Below, one piece after another: positions 9,358-16,968 of a stretch of 64,000 nt of DNA (position 1 is the first letter of the stretch; each line of letters starts with the position of its first letter). The notes under the pieces were generated by a model. The model saw only the letters and a list, made by a program, of their open reading frames with translations. It had not been told where the DNA came from and ran no database searches. Origin of the DNA: Flavobacterium ichthyis (GTDB lineage: Bacteria > Bacteroidota > Bacteroidia > Flavobacteriales > Flavobacteriaceae); contig NZ_JAABLM010000001.1 in assembly GCF_009915155.1 (NCBI RefSeq), positions 1 through 64,000 of the forward strand, read 5' to 3'. The position numbers and the translations under genes were made by a program.

Positions 9358-11121
9358 ATGATTATCCAAAAAATTATATTTTATACTTTATTAGTTATAT
9401 TACTATCTGGTGCTTTTAATCCTGCAAATAGTCAATTATTAGAAACGCCTGTAAAAGAAGCAACAATTGAGCAAATTCCTGGTGACTCTTTAGGTAGGAG
9501 AAATCCACGAGGCACAGTTAGTGGATTTTTCAAAGCCTTTGAAGAACAGGATTTTCAAAGGGCAAGTCAATATCTTACTCTCAAGCGTTCCTATCGAAAC
9601 AAAAAAGATCGAGAGCGTGTGGTAAAACAATTTCAACAAGTACTTGATCAAAGCGGTGAAATCTTGCCTTATTCTTTAATTAGCAATAAAAATATTGGAC
9701 AAACTGACGATGACTTAGAACCTGAGTTAGATTTCGTGGGATCAGTAGATATTAATGGTGAAAAAGTTAGCTTATTAGTAGAAAATTCTGGTGATGAAAT
9801 GCGAGCCGTTTGGAAATTTTCTCAAGAAACTATTGAAGCAATTACCGCTGTAAAAATTGACGACAGTGCTTTAATCAATACTATTTTACCCGTAAGCTTA
9901 AAAGAAAAAATTTTGGCCGGTGTTCCAATTGGTCATTGGCTTGCCATTATTGTTATTCTAGCAATTTCCTATGTATTAGCATGGGGATTAACAAGTTTAA
10001 TCAATTTTATTGTCAGAAAAATTTGCAAAGAAAACACCGAGCGACAAATATTTGGCTTACTTAATGCCATTTCATTACCGTTGCAATTAATTTTTGCGGT
10101 ATGGATTTTTGTTGATTTTTCTCAAAGAAGCGGTATTTCGATTATTATCAGGCAACGATTTAGTTTCCTTACAGTTCTAGTAGGTATTGTAGCTTTCTTG
10201 ATTTTTTTATGGAGAATAACCGACTTATTGAGCGAAATTACAAAAAATAAAATGACTGTGAGAGGACGTGTTTCTGCTATTTCTGTTATTTTGTTTTTAA
10301 AAAGAACCCTTAAAGTTGCCATTTTTATTTTTGGTGCCATAGCTATTTTAGGAGCCATTGGGATTGATGTAACCACTGGACTTGCCGCATTAGGAATAGG
10401 TGGTATTGCATTGGCCTTAGGTGCTCAAAAAACAGTAGAAAATTTTGTTGGTAGTGTTACCTTAGTAATAGATCAGCCCATTCGTGTGGGGGATTTTTGT
10501 CAAATAAATGATGTAAAAGGTACAGTAGAACAAATAGGAATGCGTTCCACTAAAATTAGGACTACTGCCAGAACTGTAGTTACAATTCCAAATGGAATTC
10601 TTTCTGCTACAAATATTGAAAATTATACATTTAGAGATCGATTCTTGTTCAATATTTTTCTTGATTTGAGATATGAAACCACACCAGATCAACTGAGATT
10701 TCTATTAGTTGAACTTAGAAAAATCTTATATTCACATCCTAAAGTGAGTCCAGATCCCGCTAGAGTAAGATTTGCCGAATTAGGCGCTAATTCACTTAAA
10801 ATAGAAATATTTTCTTATATTCTAGCTGATGATATTGATGACTTCCAAGAGGTTAGAGAGGATTTACTCTTACGATTTATAGATTTAGTTGCCGAAAGTG
10901 GAACTGGGTTTGCCTTTCCTTCACAAACACTTTATTTTGCTCAGGACGAAGGAATTTCGCCAGAAAAAATATCCGCTACAGAAGAAAAAGTGAAGCAATG
11001 GAAAAATGAAAATAAGATGCACTTGCCGAAATTTAAACAGGAAACTATTGACCAACTTCGCAATACAATTGAATATCCAACTAAAGGATCTTCAGGCTAT
11101 GAAAAACCAGAAGTTAATTAA
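9358..11121 (+). CDS. MscS-family mechanosensitive ion channel
   Basis: A 587-residue protein starting with a signal peptide (MIIQKIIFYTLLVILLSGAF, cleaved near ANSQ). A roughly 150-residue periplasmic domain follows. Membrane segments begin near residue 195 (HWLAIIVILAISYVLAWGL), and further helices lead to the conserved pore helix and beta domain: GIGGIALALGAQKTVENFVG, then IDQPIRVGDFCQI, GTVEQIGMRSTKIRT and IPNGILSATNIENYT. These are the MscS hallmarks. MscS channels open under membrane tension and release solutes during hypo-osmotic shock. The protein is about twice as long as E. coli MscS because of the extra N-terminal domain, which is common in Bacteroidota. The gene stands alone and ends in a strong terminator. 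A weak TATCTTTA -7 element lies shortly upstream of the start. Confidence 0.93.
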   Translation: MIIQKIIFYTLLVILLSGAFNPANSQLLETPVKEATIEQIPGDSLGRRNPRGTVSGFFKAFEEQDFQRASQYLTLKRSYRNKKDRERVVKQFQQVLDQSGEILPYSLISNKNIGQTDDDLEPELDFVGSVDINGEKVSLLVENSGDEMRAVWKFSQETIEAITAVKIDDSALINTILPVSLKEKILAGVPIGHWLAIIVILAISYVLAWGLTSLINFIVRKICKENTERQIFGLLNAISLPLQLIFAVWIFVDFSQRSGISIIIRQRFSFLTVLVGIVAFLIFLWRITDLLSEITKNKMTVRGRVSAISVILFLKRTLKVAIFIFGAIAILGAIGIDVTTGLAALGIGGIALALGAQKTVENFVGSVTLVIDQPIRVGDFCQINDVKGTVEQIGMRSTKIRTTARTVVTIPNGILSATNIENYTFRDRFLFNIFLDLRYETTPDQLRFLLVELRKILYSHPKVSPDPARVRFAELGANSLKIEIFSYILADDIDDFQEVREDLLLRFIDLVAESGTGFAFPSQTLYFAQDEGISPEKISATEEKVKQWKNENKMHLPKFKQETIDQLRNTIEYPTKGSSGYEKPEVN

Positions 11122-11123
11122 AA

Positions 11124-11150
11124 AAAAGCTGCCCGAATTGAGCAGCTTTT
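11124..11150. terminator. Bidirectional intrinsic terminator
   Basis: AAAAGCTGC and GCAGCTTTT form a perfect 9-bp stem around a 9-base loop, with A and T runs on both sides. It can end the MscS transcript on the plus strand and the small acidic gene (stop at 11166) on the minus strand. Confidence 0.85.
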
Positions 11151-11165
11151 CTTTAGAAATTTTTA

Positions 11166-11327
11166 TTAAACGGCACTTCCTGGAGCCGTTGGCGCGTCGC
11201 CACCATTTGGATCAATGTCGCCCCAATCTTCAAGGGGTTCGTCCACTTTTTCACGATCATCATTATCCGTATCGAGTAAAGCAAAGAAAATCATTTCTTC
11301 TATTAGTCCGCTATTTTCTATTTTCAT
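11166..11327 (-). CDS. Small acidic 53-residue protein, unknown
   Basis: The reading frame starts at the ATG at 11327 (MKIENSGLIEEMIFFALLDT) and ends in GGDAPTAPGSAV. The composition is strongly acidic (DTDNDDREKVDEPLEDWGDI) with a Gly/Pro/Ala tail and no signal peptide or membrane helix. Three independent signs support it as a gene: a -7 element TAACTTTG 33 bases upstream on the same strand, a bidirectional terminator right behind the stop, and otherwise empty space between two flanking genes. I do not recognise a family. The mostly charged first part followed by a GG and a short small-residue tail could be a precursor peptide or a small binding or regulatory protein; this is speculative. 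Confidence 0.6.
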   Translation of the reverse strand: MKIENSGLIEEMIFFALLDTDNDDREKVDEPLEDWGDIDPNGGDAPTAPGSAV

Positions 11328-11359
11328 ACCTATATAATTTACAACATTATTAATAGTAA

Positions 11360-11367
11360 CAAAGTTA
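11360..11367 (-). promoter_or_regulatory. -7 promoter element of the 53-residue gene
   Basis: The minus strand reads TAACTTTG, an exact TAnnTTTG match. It predicts a leader of roughly 25-30 bases before the ATG at 11327. No clear -33 TTTG is visible. Confidence 0.5.
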
Positions 11368-11529
11368 ACTCAGAAAGCTGTAAACCCATTTACGTAATTT
11401 CCATAGAGATTTATGCGATTATGTGCTTTGATAAATTTTAATCAAAAATATATTGAAAGTTTAAAACTTTACACATTAAAAATTTTAAAACCCTTGCCTA
11501 TATCTTTTCAAACATTTTTTAATTCAGTA

Positions 11530-12450
11530 TTATTTTTTGAGAAATTTTTTGGTGATAATATTTCCTTCTTCGGTAGTAATTTGAAGAAAATAAGTTCCTG
11601 ATGTTAAATGGCTAACATCAAAATTTTCCTGATTTTTAACCGCAACTTTTTGCCCCATCATATTGTAAATAGAAAGCTCAGACACTTTTTCATTTTGAGG
11701 CAGTTGTACAGAAATTTCACCAGAGGTTGGATTTGGATAAATTGACACTTCGGTATTTTCAAATGGTTTTATGCTCAAATTATCGCTTGTAATCACAATA
11801 TTATCGTAATAAGCATTAGCTCCATAATTATTATGCAACATATTAAAACCGTAAACTGGCGACTGCAAAAATACCGGAATTGTGTGACTTAAAGCGTTAT
11901 TGATATAATACTTAACTTCTGTGGTAGTAATTTCGATTTTGATATTAATCCATTGGTTTGGTGTCCAGGTTTCATTTGCATAATCAAAACCGTAATTTTC
12001 ATTTTTAATTAAATAAATGTAACCTCTATTTTCAATTCCAACTCCTGCAATTGGCGCAAAATAATCTCCAAAATCATCTTGTACTACAGTATAAAGTGTG
12101 AATTCAAAGTCAGATAAACCTTGCTGGCTTACACGAACATCGTATGAAATCGTGAAATTTTGTGACGGAACTGGTTGGATAAAAGTTCTTTCAGCACCAA
12201 TAATCGGAGCAAATTGATCGCCATAAGCCGATTCATAGGCATTTTTAAAAGAAAAAGTTCCAGCAGATGCCTGTTCGTTAGAAATCACTTGATTTAAAAT
12301 CAATCCATCTACCCCTTCTGTAACTGTCCAGCCATTTTGTCCGTGAATGGTAGCCAATTCGTATCCTTCGGATTGTTCAAATGAAATAGTTTGTTGTGCA
12401 AAAATTGTTGTCGATGCTATCGAAAGCGCCAAAATGTAAAGTTGTTTCAT
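11530..12450 (-). CDS. Exported protein with T9SS type A sorting domain
   Basis: A 306-residue protein with a signal peptide (MKQLYILALSIASTTIFAQ). The central part (residues about 20-225) looks like a concanavalin/lectin-type jelly roll: SFEQSEGYELATIHGQNGW at the start, then FTISYDVRVS and NQWINIKIEITT. The C-terminal 75 residues are a type A sorting domain: VSIYPNPTSGEISVQL, LSIYNMMGQKV, HLTSGTYFLQI and a basic end ITKKFLKK. Such proteins are exported by the T9SS and processed at the surface, often with lipid attachment by PorU. No catalytic motif is visible, so carbohydrate binding is only a guess. It is a single gene with a TAAATTTG -7 element upstream. Confidence 0.88.
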   Translation of the reverse strand: MKQLYILALSIASTTIFAQQTISFEQSEGYELATIHGQNGWTVTEGVDGLILNQVISNEQASAGTFSFKNAYESAYGDQFAPIIGAERTFIQPVPSQNFTISYDVRVSQQGLSDFEFTLYTVVQDDFGDYFAPIAGVGIENRGYIYLIKNENYGFDYANETWTPNQWINIKIEITTTEVKYYINNALSHTIPVFLQSPVYGFNMLHNNYGANAYYDNIVITSDNLSIKPFENTEVSIYPNPTSGEISVQLPQNEKVSELSIYNMMGQKVAVKNQENFDVSHLTSGTYFLQITTEEGNIITKKFLKK

Positions 12451-12469
12451 TGTAAAAATTTATTTGGTA

Positions 12470-12477
12470 CAAATTTA
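12470..12477 (-). promoter_or_regulatory. -7 promoter element of the T9SS type A gene
   Basis: The minus strand reads TAAATTTG 20 bases upstream of the ATG at 12450. It is an exact consensus -7 match; the -33 element is not evident. Confidence 0.5.
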
Positions 12478-12567
12478 CATTTCCTCAATTGAAACACCTC
12501 TTACAATTTTCATAAATAAAACCCAAAAAGACGAGATTTAGCCAGCATTTCCGCAGGAAATAATGAT

Positions 12568-12948
12568 TTATTTCAATACAAAAGTTGCCAGCACTTTTTG
12601 CACATCGTAAACATTTACGCTTTTGTTAAACTGTTTTTTAATACTTGGATTGTTCTCACTACTTACCCAAATTTTTAGTTCAGCATCGAGTTCAAATGTT
12701 CCCGCAGTTTCTACACTAAAACGCGAAATATTTTTGTAAGAAACACTCTTATACTCTACTTTGCTTCCGGTAATTCCTTGAACCTCAACTAAAATCAATC
12801 TTTTATTGGTGAAAATAAATGTATCGCGAATGAGCTTGAAACCCATTTCTATTCGTTCACCATCAATTAATAGTTTACCAAATTTTTTATGTAATTCTTC
12901 CGAACCAACCGCCCCTGCGTTTCCTAATAATGCCGAGAATAATCCCAT
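12568..12948 (-). CDS. Bacterial PH-domain protein (bPH type)
   Basis: A 126-residue soluble protein without a signal peptide. From residue about 20 it reads as a single bacterial pleckstrin-homology domain: LLIDGERIEMGFKLIRDTFI, FTNKRLILVEVQGITGSKVE, YKSVSYKNISRFSVETAGTF, then a C-terminal helix (VNVYDVQKVLATFVLK). The FTNKRLI strand is characteristic of these domains. The molecular role of the stand-alone bacterial versions is not well established. The start lies 10 bases behind the stop of the DUF2130 gene, so the two are likely cotranscribed. Confidence 0.8.
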   Translation of the reverse strand: MGLFSALLGNAGAVGSEELHKKFGKLLIDGERIEMGFKLIRDTFIFTNKRLILVEVQGITGSKVEYKSVSYKNISRFSVETAGTFELDAELKIWVSSENNPSIKKQFNKSVNVYDVQKVLATFVLK

Positions 12949-12958
12949 ATATTTTTTT

Positions 12959-14305
12959 TTAAATTAATTCCGAATCGTCAAACGGTAATTCATCATTATC
13001 GCTTCCTAGTTCTAATGCTTTTACTTGCTGTACTGCGTTTCCGGCGATTCCTCTAATCGAACCATACATGCCAATCGTATTTTGAATCACTTTATCAATT
13101 TGTTTTTCGCGTTGTGCCCAAATTCGTTTCATAGCATTTTTTTCTTTATTCAAATCTTCTTGCATTTGGCTAAATCCTTCCACAATTCCTTCAATTTGTA
13201 ACCGAAATTCTGTACTCGTTAAAAAATCGTACAACAACGCCATTTTATCTCCTTTATTTTCTTGCGATTGAACGGCTTGTGCTACCTGAATCAAACTTTG
13301 ACGCAACACGGCACTCAAACCTTTAAATTCTTCGTAAGTACAAATCCAGATGCCTTCTTTCAATCCCATTCTTTGCATGTCGCTTGGCAAAACTTCAGTG
13401 ACCAAAACCCCAATATTTGCTTTTTTGTCACGAATATCATTTTTAAATTTTTCAATCCATTGCGGCGAAAAATTCTTAGTTCGTTTACTTTCGTAATAAA
13501 TTGTTCCGCAATTTCTCAACTCAAAGGTGTTGACGGTTTGCAAACAATCGGCTCCATTGGCCCCTTTTTTTATTTCGTCAATAGTGTCCAGCGGAAAATT
13601 ATTTGCCAGCCATTCTTCCATCGCTAATTCCAAAACTTCGCCTTGCAATTGCATCGAACCTTGCTCCTGCTTGCGTTTCATTTCTTCAATCAGTTTCTTT
13701 TGATCGTCTGCTTGTTTTTGATATTCCTTGATTTTTAATTCGTTTTTTTCCTCTTCTTGTTTCCGAATTCTTTCTCTTTCTTGCAACAAAGTTTCGTTTA
13801 ATTGCTTTTGTGCCTGGGCTTCAATCGATTCTTTCATCTCGTCTTTTTCACGCTGAAGCCTTAAAATTTCGCCTTGCATTTTATTCAACTCTCTCAATTT
13901 CTCGGACTTTTCCGATAGTTCTTTCTCCATCAACAAAATTCGGTCGCGGTTGTCTTCCTCTAATTGTTGCTTCAATTTCAGCGCCATCGCTTTTTCAGCT
14001 TCACGTTTTTCGGCCTCTAACTTTTCCTGCAATGCCGCTTTTTCGCGTTTGGCTTTTAAGTCAAATTCTTCCCGTGCTTTTTCTAAACGCTCCTGAAAAA
14101 TTTCGTTTTCCTTTTTTTTCTTTGTTTCAAATTCTTCTCGTGCTTTCTCCAAAGCATCTGCCTTCGACTGAAATTCTTGCTGTTGCTGAGATAATTTCTG
14201 TTGAAATTCTTTTCTGAGCGTATCTTCTATTTGGTGTTTCAAGATGTCGTTAACATCTACATTCGTACCGCAATTCGGGCATAATATTGAAGCTTGTTGT
14301 GCCAT
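12959..14305 (-). CDS. DUF2130 domain protein with long coiled coil
   Basis: A 448-residue protein. It starts with a short zinc-ribbon-like segment (MAQQASILCPNCGTNVDVND; only one CxxC pair is obvious). Residues about 30-225 are a continuous Lys/Glu/Gln-rich coiled coil. Residues about 225-400 are the DUF2130 domain: GEVLELAMEEWLANNFPLD, IKKGANGADCLQTV, GTIYYESKRTKNFSPQWIEK, FKNDIRDKKANIGVLVTEVL. The E...D...ESKR pattern resembles a PD-(D/E)xK nuclease-like core, as proposed for this family. The cellular function is not established. First gene of a likely pair with the PH-domain gene. Confidence 0.88.
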   Translation of the reverse strand: MAQQASILCPNCGTNVDVNDILKHQIEDTLRKEFQQKLSQQQQEFQSKADALEKAREEFETKKKKENEIFQERLEKAREEFDLKAKREKAALQEKLEAEKREAEKAMALKLKQQLEEDNRDRILLMEKELSEKSEKLRELNKMQGEILRLQREKDEMKESIEAQAQKQLNETLLQERERIRKQEEEKNELKIKEYQKQADDQKKLIEEMKRKQEQGSMQLQGEVLELAMEEWLANNFPLDTIDEIKKGANGADCLQTVNTFELRNCGTIYYESKRTKNFSPQWIEKFKNDIRDKKANIGVLVTEVLPSDMQRMGLKEGIWICTYEEFKGLSAVLRQSLIQVAQAVQSQENKGDKMALLYDFLTSTEFRLQIEGIVEGFSQMQEDLNKEKNAMKRIWAQREKQIDKVIQNTIGMYGSIRGIAGNAVQQVKALELGSDNDELPFDDSELI

Positions 14306-14472
14306 TAAAAGTTGCCTATTTTAAATTTTGAATTAACCTTTTAAGATATATTTTTTTGGCAAAAAAGGAAATCATAGAAATTTTGTGCCAAATCTTATAA
14401 AACATAAAAGTATAAATAATATGAACTTTACAAATAGAAATCTGCTCCAGATTACAATAAAATTTTGTTACT

Positions 14473-14739
14473 ATGAAAAACATGCTCAAAACATCTGCCT
14501 TTTTACTGTTGTGTTTGCTTTTGATGGCAGCCGTTTCTTGCCACGGAAATAAAAATGATGGAACCAACCCCGAAAATGTAATGGATGCTACCAAAGTTGA
14601 CCTCGATGCACAACCCGAAAATCCTGATCCAAACGATACCGTTTCAAGAATCGTCAATGATGCCGAGAGAAAAAACCTAAATAGCATGACGGATTCTACC
14701 ACTACAGATGCTGAAGAGGCAAGTTTGCCAAAAAAATAA
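14473..14739 (+). CDS. Small lipoprotein, unknown
   Basis: An 88-residue protein with a lipoprotein signal peptide (MKNMLKTSAFLLLCLLLMAA, then VSC with the lipidated Cys at residue 23). The mature part is short, polar and acidic (NDGTNPENVMDATKVDLDAQ...). No known domain is apparent. An opposite-strand frame over 14316-14744 is a shadow: it lacks a recognisable protein character, whereas this one has a textbook lipobox. It lies 32 bases upstream of the DUF2383-type gene, so the two may be coexpressed. Proteins of this pattern often accompany stress-related four-helix proteins in flavobacteria, but a function cannot be assigned. Confidence 0.75.
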   Translation: MKNMLKTSAFLLLCLLLMAAVSCHGNKNDGTNPENVMDATKVDLDAQPENPDPNDTVSRIVNDAERKNLNSMTDSTTTDAEEASLPKK

Positions 14740-14771
14740 ATCAATCCAATATATAACTAAAAAAAAATGCT

Positions 14772-15221
14772 ATGGAAAATCAAAAAAGTATTGACGCTTT
14801 AAACAAATTAGTTGAAATCAACAACGACCGCGTAGAAGGTTATGAAACTGCATCTAAAGAAACTACTGATGCGGATTTAAAATCACTATTTGCAGGATTA
14901 CAAGCTACAAGCCAAGACAACCTTTCTGAACTACATGCCGAAGTTACCCGTTTAGGCGGAAAACCTGAAGATGGAACCAGAATTACCGGAAAATTTTTCC
15001 GAGCTTGGATGGACGTAAAAGCGGCTTTGGCTGGAAACGAAAGAAAAGCCATTTTGGAATCTTGTGAGTTTGGCGAAGATAAAGCGCTGGAAGTTTACGA
15101 AGATGTTTTAGAAAACGCTAACGGAAATCTTTCAGATTCGCAACGTCAATTGGCAACAAATCAACAACAACGTTTAAGAGCCGATCACGATAGAGTAAAG
15201 GCTTTGCGTGACGCTCAATAA
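14772..15221 (+). CDS. PA2169/DUF2383-type four-helix-bundle protein
   Basis: A 149-residue, wholly helical soluble protein: IDALNKLVEINNDRVEGYET, then KSLFAGLQATSQDNLSELHA, then a GTRITGKFFRAWMDVKAALA segment and a second helical hairpin ending in RLRADHDRVKALRDAQ. This is the layout of the PA2169/DUF2383 ferritin-like four-helix family. Glu and His residues at helix positions could bind metal, but the biochemical role is not established; members are often induced under stress or in stationary phase. It follows a small lipoprotein gene and is closed by a terminator at 15244-15278. Confidence 0.88.
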   Translation: MENQKSIDALNKLVEINNDRVEGYETASKETTDADLKSLFAGLQATSQDNLSELHAEVTRLGGKPEDGTRITGKFFRAWMDVKAALAGNERKAILESCEFGEDKALEVYEDVLENANGNLSDSQRQLATNQQQRLRADHDRVKALRDAQ

Positions 15222-15243
15222 TATTTAAAATTTTCATGTTTGG

Positions 15244-15278
15244 TCCCGTCGGCTGTTAAAGGTTGGCGGGATTTTTTT
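15244..15278 (+). terminator. Intrinsic terminator after the DUF2383-type gene
   Basis: TCCCGTC (15244-15250) pairs with GGCGGGA (15265-15271) with one G-T pair, and is followed by seven T residues. Its end touches the stop of the convergent DUF1810 gene. Confidence 0.75.
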
Positions 15279-15699
15279 ATTGTAAAATCTCTAAGGTTCG
15301 CACATCTTTTTCTCCGTTGTAAAAAGTGTCCAACACTTTTTCAAAAATCACAGGAGCATTTTCAGTTTGCAAAAAAAGTGTCATGCAGGACTTCAATTTT
15401 AAATCATCGGGTTTACCAAAAATTTCGTTCGCAGATTTATTTTGATGTTTTAACAATACTTCGGAAATGGCAAGTAATCTTTTTCCCAAAACAGGATGCT
15501 TTAAATAAGCTTTGGCTTCTTCAATAGATGAAATTCCAAAAAATTTTGCCGTTTCAGTTTTTCCCAAATCCTTCAATTGCGGAAAAACATACCACATCCA
15601 ATGCGTGACTTTTTTACCATTATAAATTTCATTTATTGCCGCTTCGTAATTTTTATTTTGCGCCTCAATAAAGCGCTCCAAATCAAATGATTGACTCAT
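15277..15699 (-). CDS. DUF1810 family protein
   Basis: A 140-residue protein covering the family's usual full length: FDLERFIEAQNKNYEAAINE, then KKVTHWMWYVFPQLKDLGKT, then the KFFGI(S)SIEEAKAYLKHPVLG stretch and DDLKLKSCMTLFLQ. The WMWYVFPQL motif is the DUF1810 signature (about 135-150 residues, all-helical, cytoplasmic). Structural similarity to calpastatin-type names in databases is not informative, and function is unknown. It is convergent with the DUF2383-type gene, the stop lying inside the shared terminator zone. Confidence 0.9.
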   Translation of the reverse strand: MSQSFDLERFIEAQNKNYEAAINEIYNGKKVTHWMWYVFPQLKDLGKTETAKFFGISSIEEAKAYLKHPVLGKRLLAISEVLLKHQNKSANEIFGKPDDLKLKSCMTLFLQTENAPVIFEKVLDTFYNGEKDVRTLEILQ

Positions 15700-15855
15700 A
15701 GTTTTTTATTTTAAATTACAAAAAATTGGGAACCTGGCCAAAACATAAATCGTTATTATTGCATTAAAATTGTGATTTTTGGCTGAAATTTTTTGACTAA
15801 AAATACTATTTTGTTAAACATTCGCCAACGCTGTGAGTATGTGAAGAATAAAAAA

Positions 15856-15863
15856 TAAATTTG
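15856..15863 (+). promoter_or_regulatory. -7 promoter element of the RND efflux operon
   Basis: TAAATTTG, an exact -7 consensus, lies 40 bases upstream of the adaptor ATG at 15904. An imperfect -33 candidate (TGTG) lies about 20 bases further upstream. Confidence 0.5.
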
Positions 15864-15903
15864 CGAATTACGAACTATAAATTTTTGCAAACAATTCCTT
15901 TCC

Positions 15904-16962
15904 ATGAAATTTAAACATATCATTTACACCGTACTTATCTTGGGAATTGGCGGTTTAATTGCTTACAGAATCAGCAGTAATAAAGAAAATAAAGAAAAAA
16001 ATGCTAAAGGCTCAGGTAAAAAAGAAACCGTCGTCAGTGGAATTGTCGCTCAAAAAAGTGAATTTGCCGATAATTTAACGCTTTCTGGTACTTTAGAAGC
16101 TAACGAGCAAATTTTAGTAAGAAGTGAAGTTTCGGGCATTGTAGAACAAATTTTTTTCAACGAAGGTTCTCAAGTAAGTCAAGGTCAGATTTTATTTAAA
16201 GTCAATGATGTGGAATTGAGAGCCAATTTGATTCAAACTAAAACGGCTCAAACGCTTGCTTCAGAAAATGAACGCAGGGCAAAACTTTTATTGGAAAAAG
16301 AAGCTATCAGTCGCGAAGAATATGATATTGCAAGTGCCGATTTTAAAACCGCAAAGGCACAAACCCAACTGATCAATGCTCAATTGGCAAAAACTTCAGT
16401 TAGAGCTCCTTTTTCGGGAACCATAGGTTTAAGGTCGATTTCCAAAGGAACTTATGTCACCCCAGAAACAGTTGTTGCGCAATTGGTGAATACTTCTCAA
16501 TTAAAAATTACATTTTCTGTTCCCGAAAAATATGCTTCGCAAATAAAAACCGGACGTAAAATTTCGTTCAATGTACCGGGTTCGGCAGAAAAATTTTCCG
16601 CCGAGATATATGCTATTGATCCACAAATTGAACTTTCCACCAGAACACTTCGTGTGAGAGCGGTTGCCAAAAATCCGCAAGGAAAATTATATCCGGGAAC
16701 TTACGCCAATGTTACCCTTCCATTAGAAAAAATTGAAGATGCCATTTTTATACCTACAGAAGCTTTGATTCCCATTCAAAACGGTAAAAAATTATTCATT
16801 GCCGAAAACGGAAAAGCCAAAGAAATTATCGTCACCACAGGTTCAAGAACTGACAAAAACATTTTAATCACAAGCGGTTTAAAACCCGGAGATACCGTTT
16901 TAACCTCTGGCGTAATGACGGTTAAAAATGAGATGCCGGTAAAAGTTTCCATTAAAAAATAA
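15904..16962 (+). CDS. RND efflux periplasmic adaptor (membrane fusion protein)
   Basis: A 352-residue protein with an N-terminal membrane anchor (residues about 5-22). The order is that of HlyD/AcrA adaptors: a lipoyl half (LVRSEVSGIVEQIFFNEGSQ), a short alpha hairpin (SENERRAKLLLEKEAISREE), a second lipoyl half (VRAPFSGTIGLRSISKGTYV), a beta barrel and a membrane-proximal domain (PTEALIPIQNGKKLF). It links the inner membrane RND pump to the outer membrane channel. First gene of a three-gene operon, 6 bases before the pump gene. A linked regulator is not visible, so induction conditions and drug substrates cannot be inferred. Confidence 0.95.
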   Translation: MKFKHIIYTVLILGIGGLIAYRISSNKENKEKNAKGSGKKETVVSGIVAQKSEFADNLTLSGTLEANEQILVRSEVSGIVEQIFFNEGSQVSQGQILFKVNDVELRANLIQTKTAQTLASENERRAKLLLEKEAISREEYDIASADFKTAKAQTQLINAQLAKTSVRAPFSGTIGLRSISKGTYVTPETVVAQLVNTSQLKITFSVPEKYASQIKTGRKISFNVPGSAEKFSAEIYAIDPQIELSTRTLRVRAVAKNPQGKLYPGTYANVTLPLEKIEDAIFIPTEALIPIQNGKKLFIAENGKAKEIIVTTGSRTDKNILITSGLKPGDTVLTSGVMTVKNEMPVKVSIKK

Positions 16963-16968
16963 AACGCG

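Noticed and set aside
11006-11353. Plus-strand frame of 115 codons over the end of the MscS gene
   Set aside because: It crosses the MscS stop, a strong terminator and the small minus-strand gene, and its Cys/Arg/His composition looks like shadow sequence.
14316-14744. Minus-strand frame of 142 codons
   Set aside because: It overlaps the plus-strand lipoprotein gene, which has a proper lipobox; the minus-strand product is Phe/Ser-rich without any family sign.
15240-15527. Plus-strand frame across the terminator
   Set aside because: It begins inside an intrinsic terminator and lies opposite the DUF1810 gene, which has clear family motifs.
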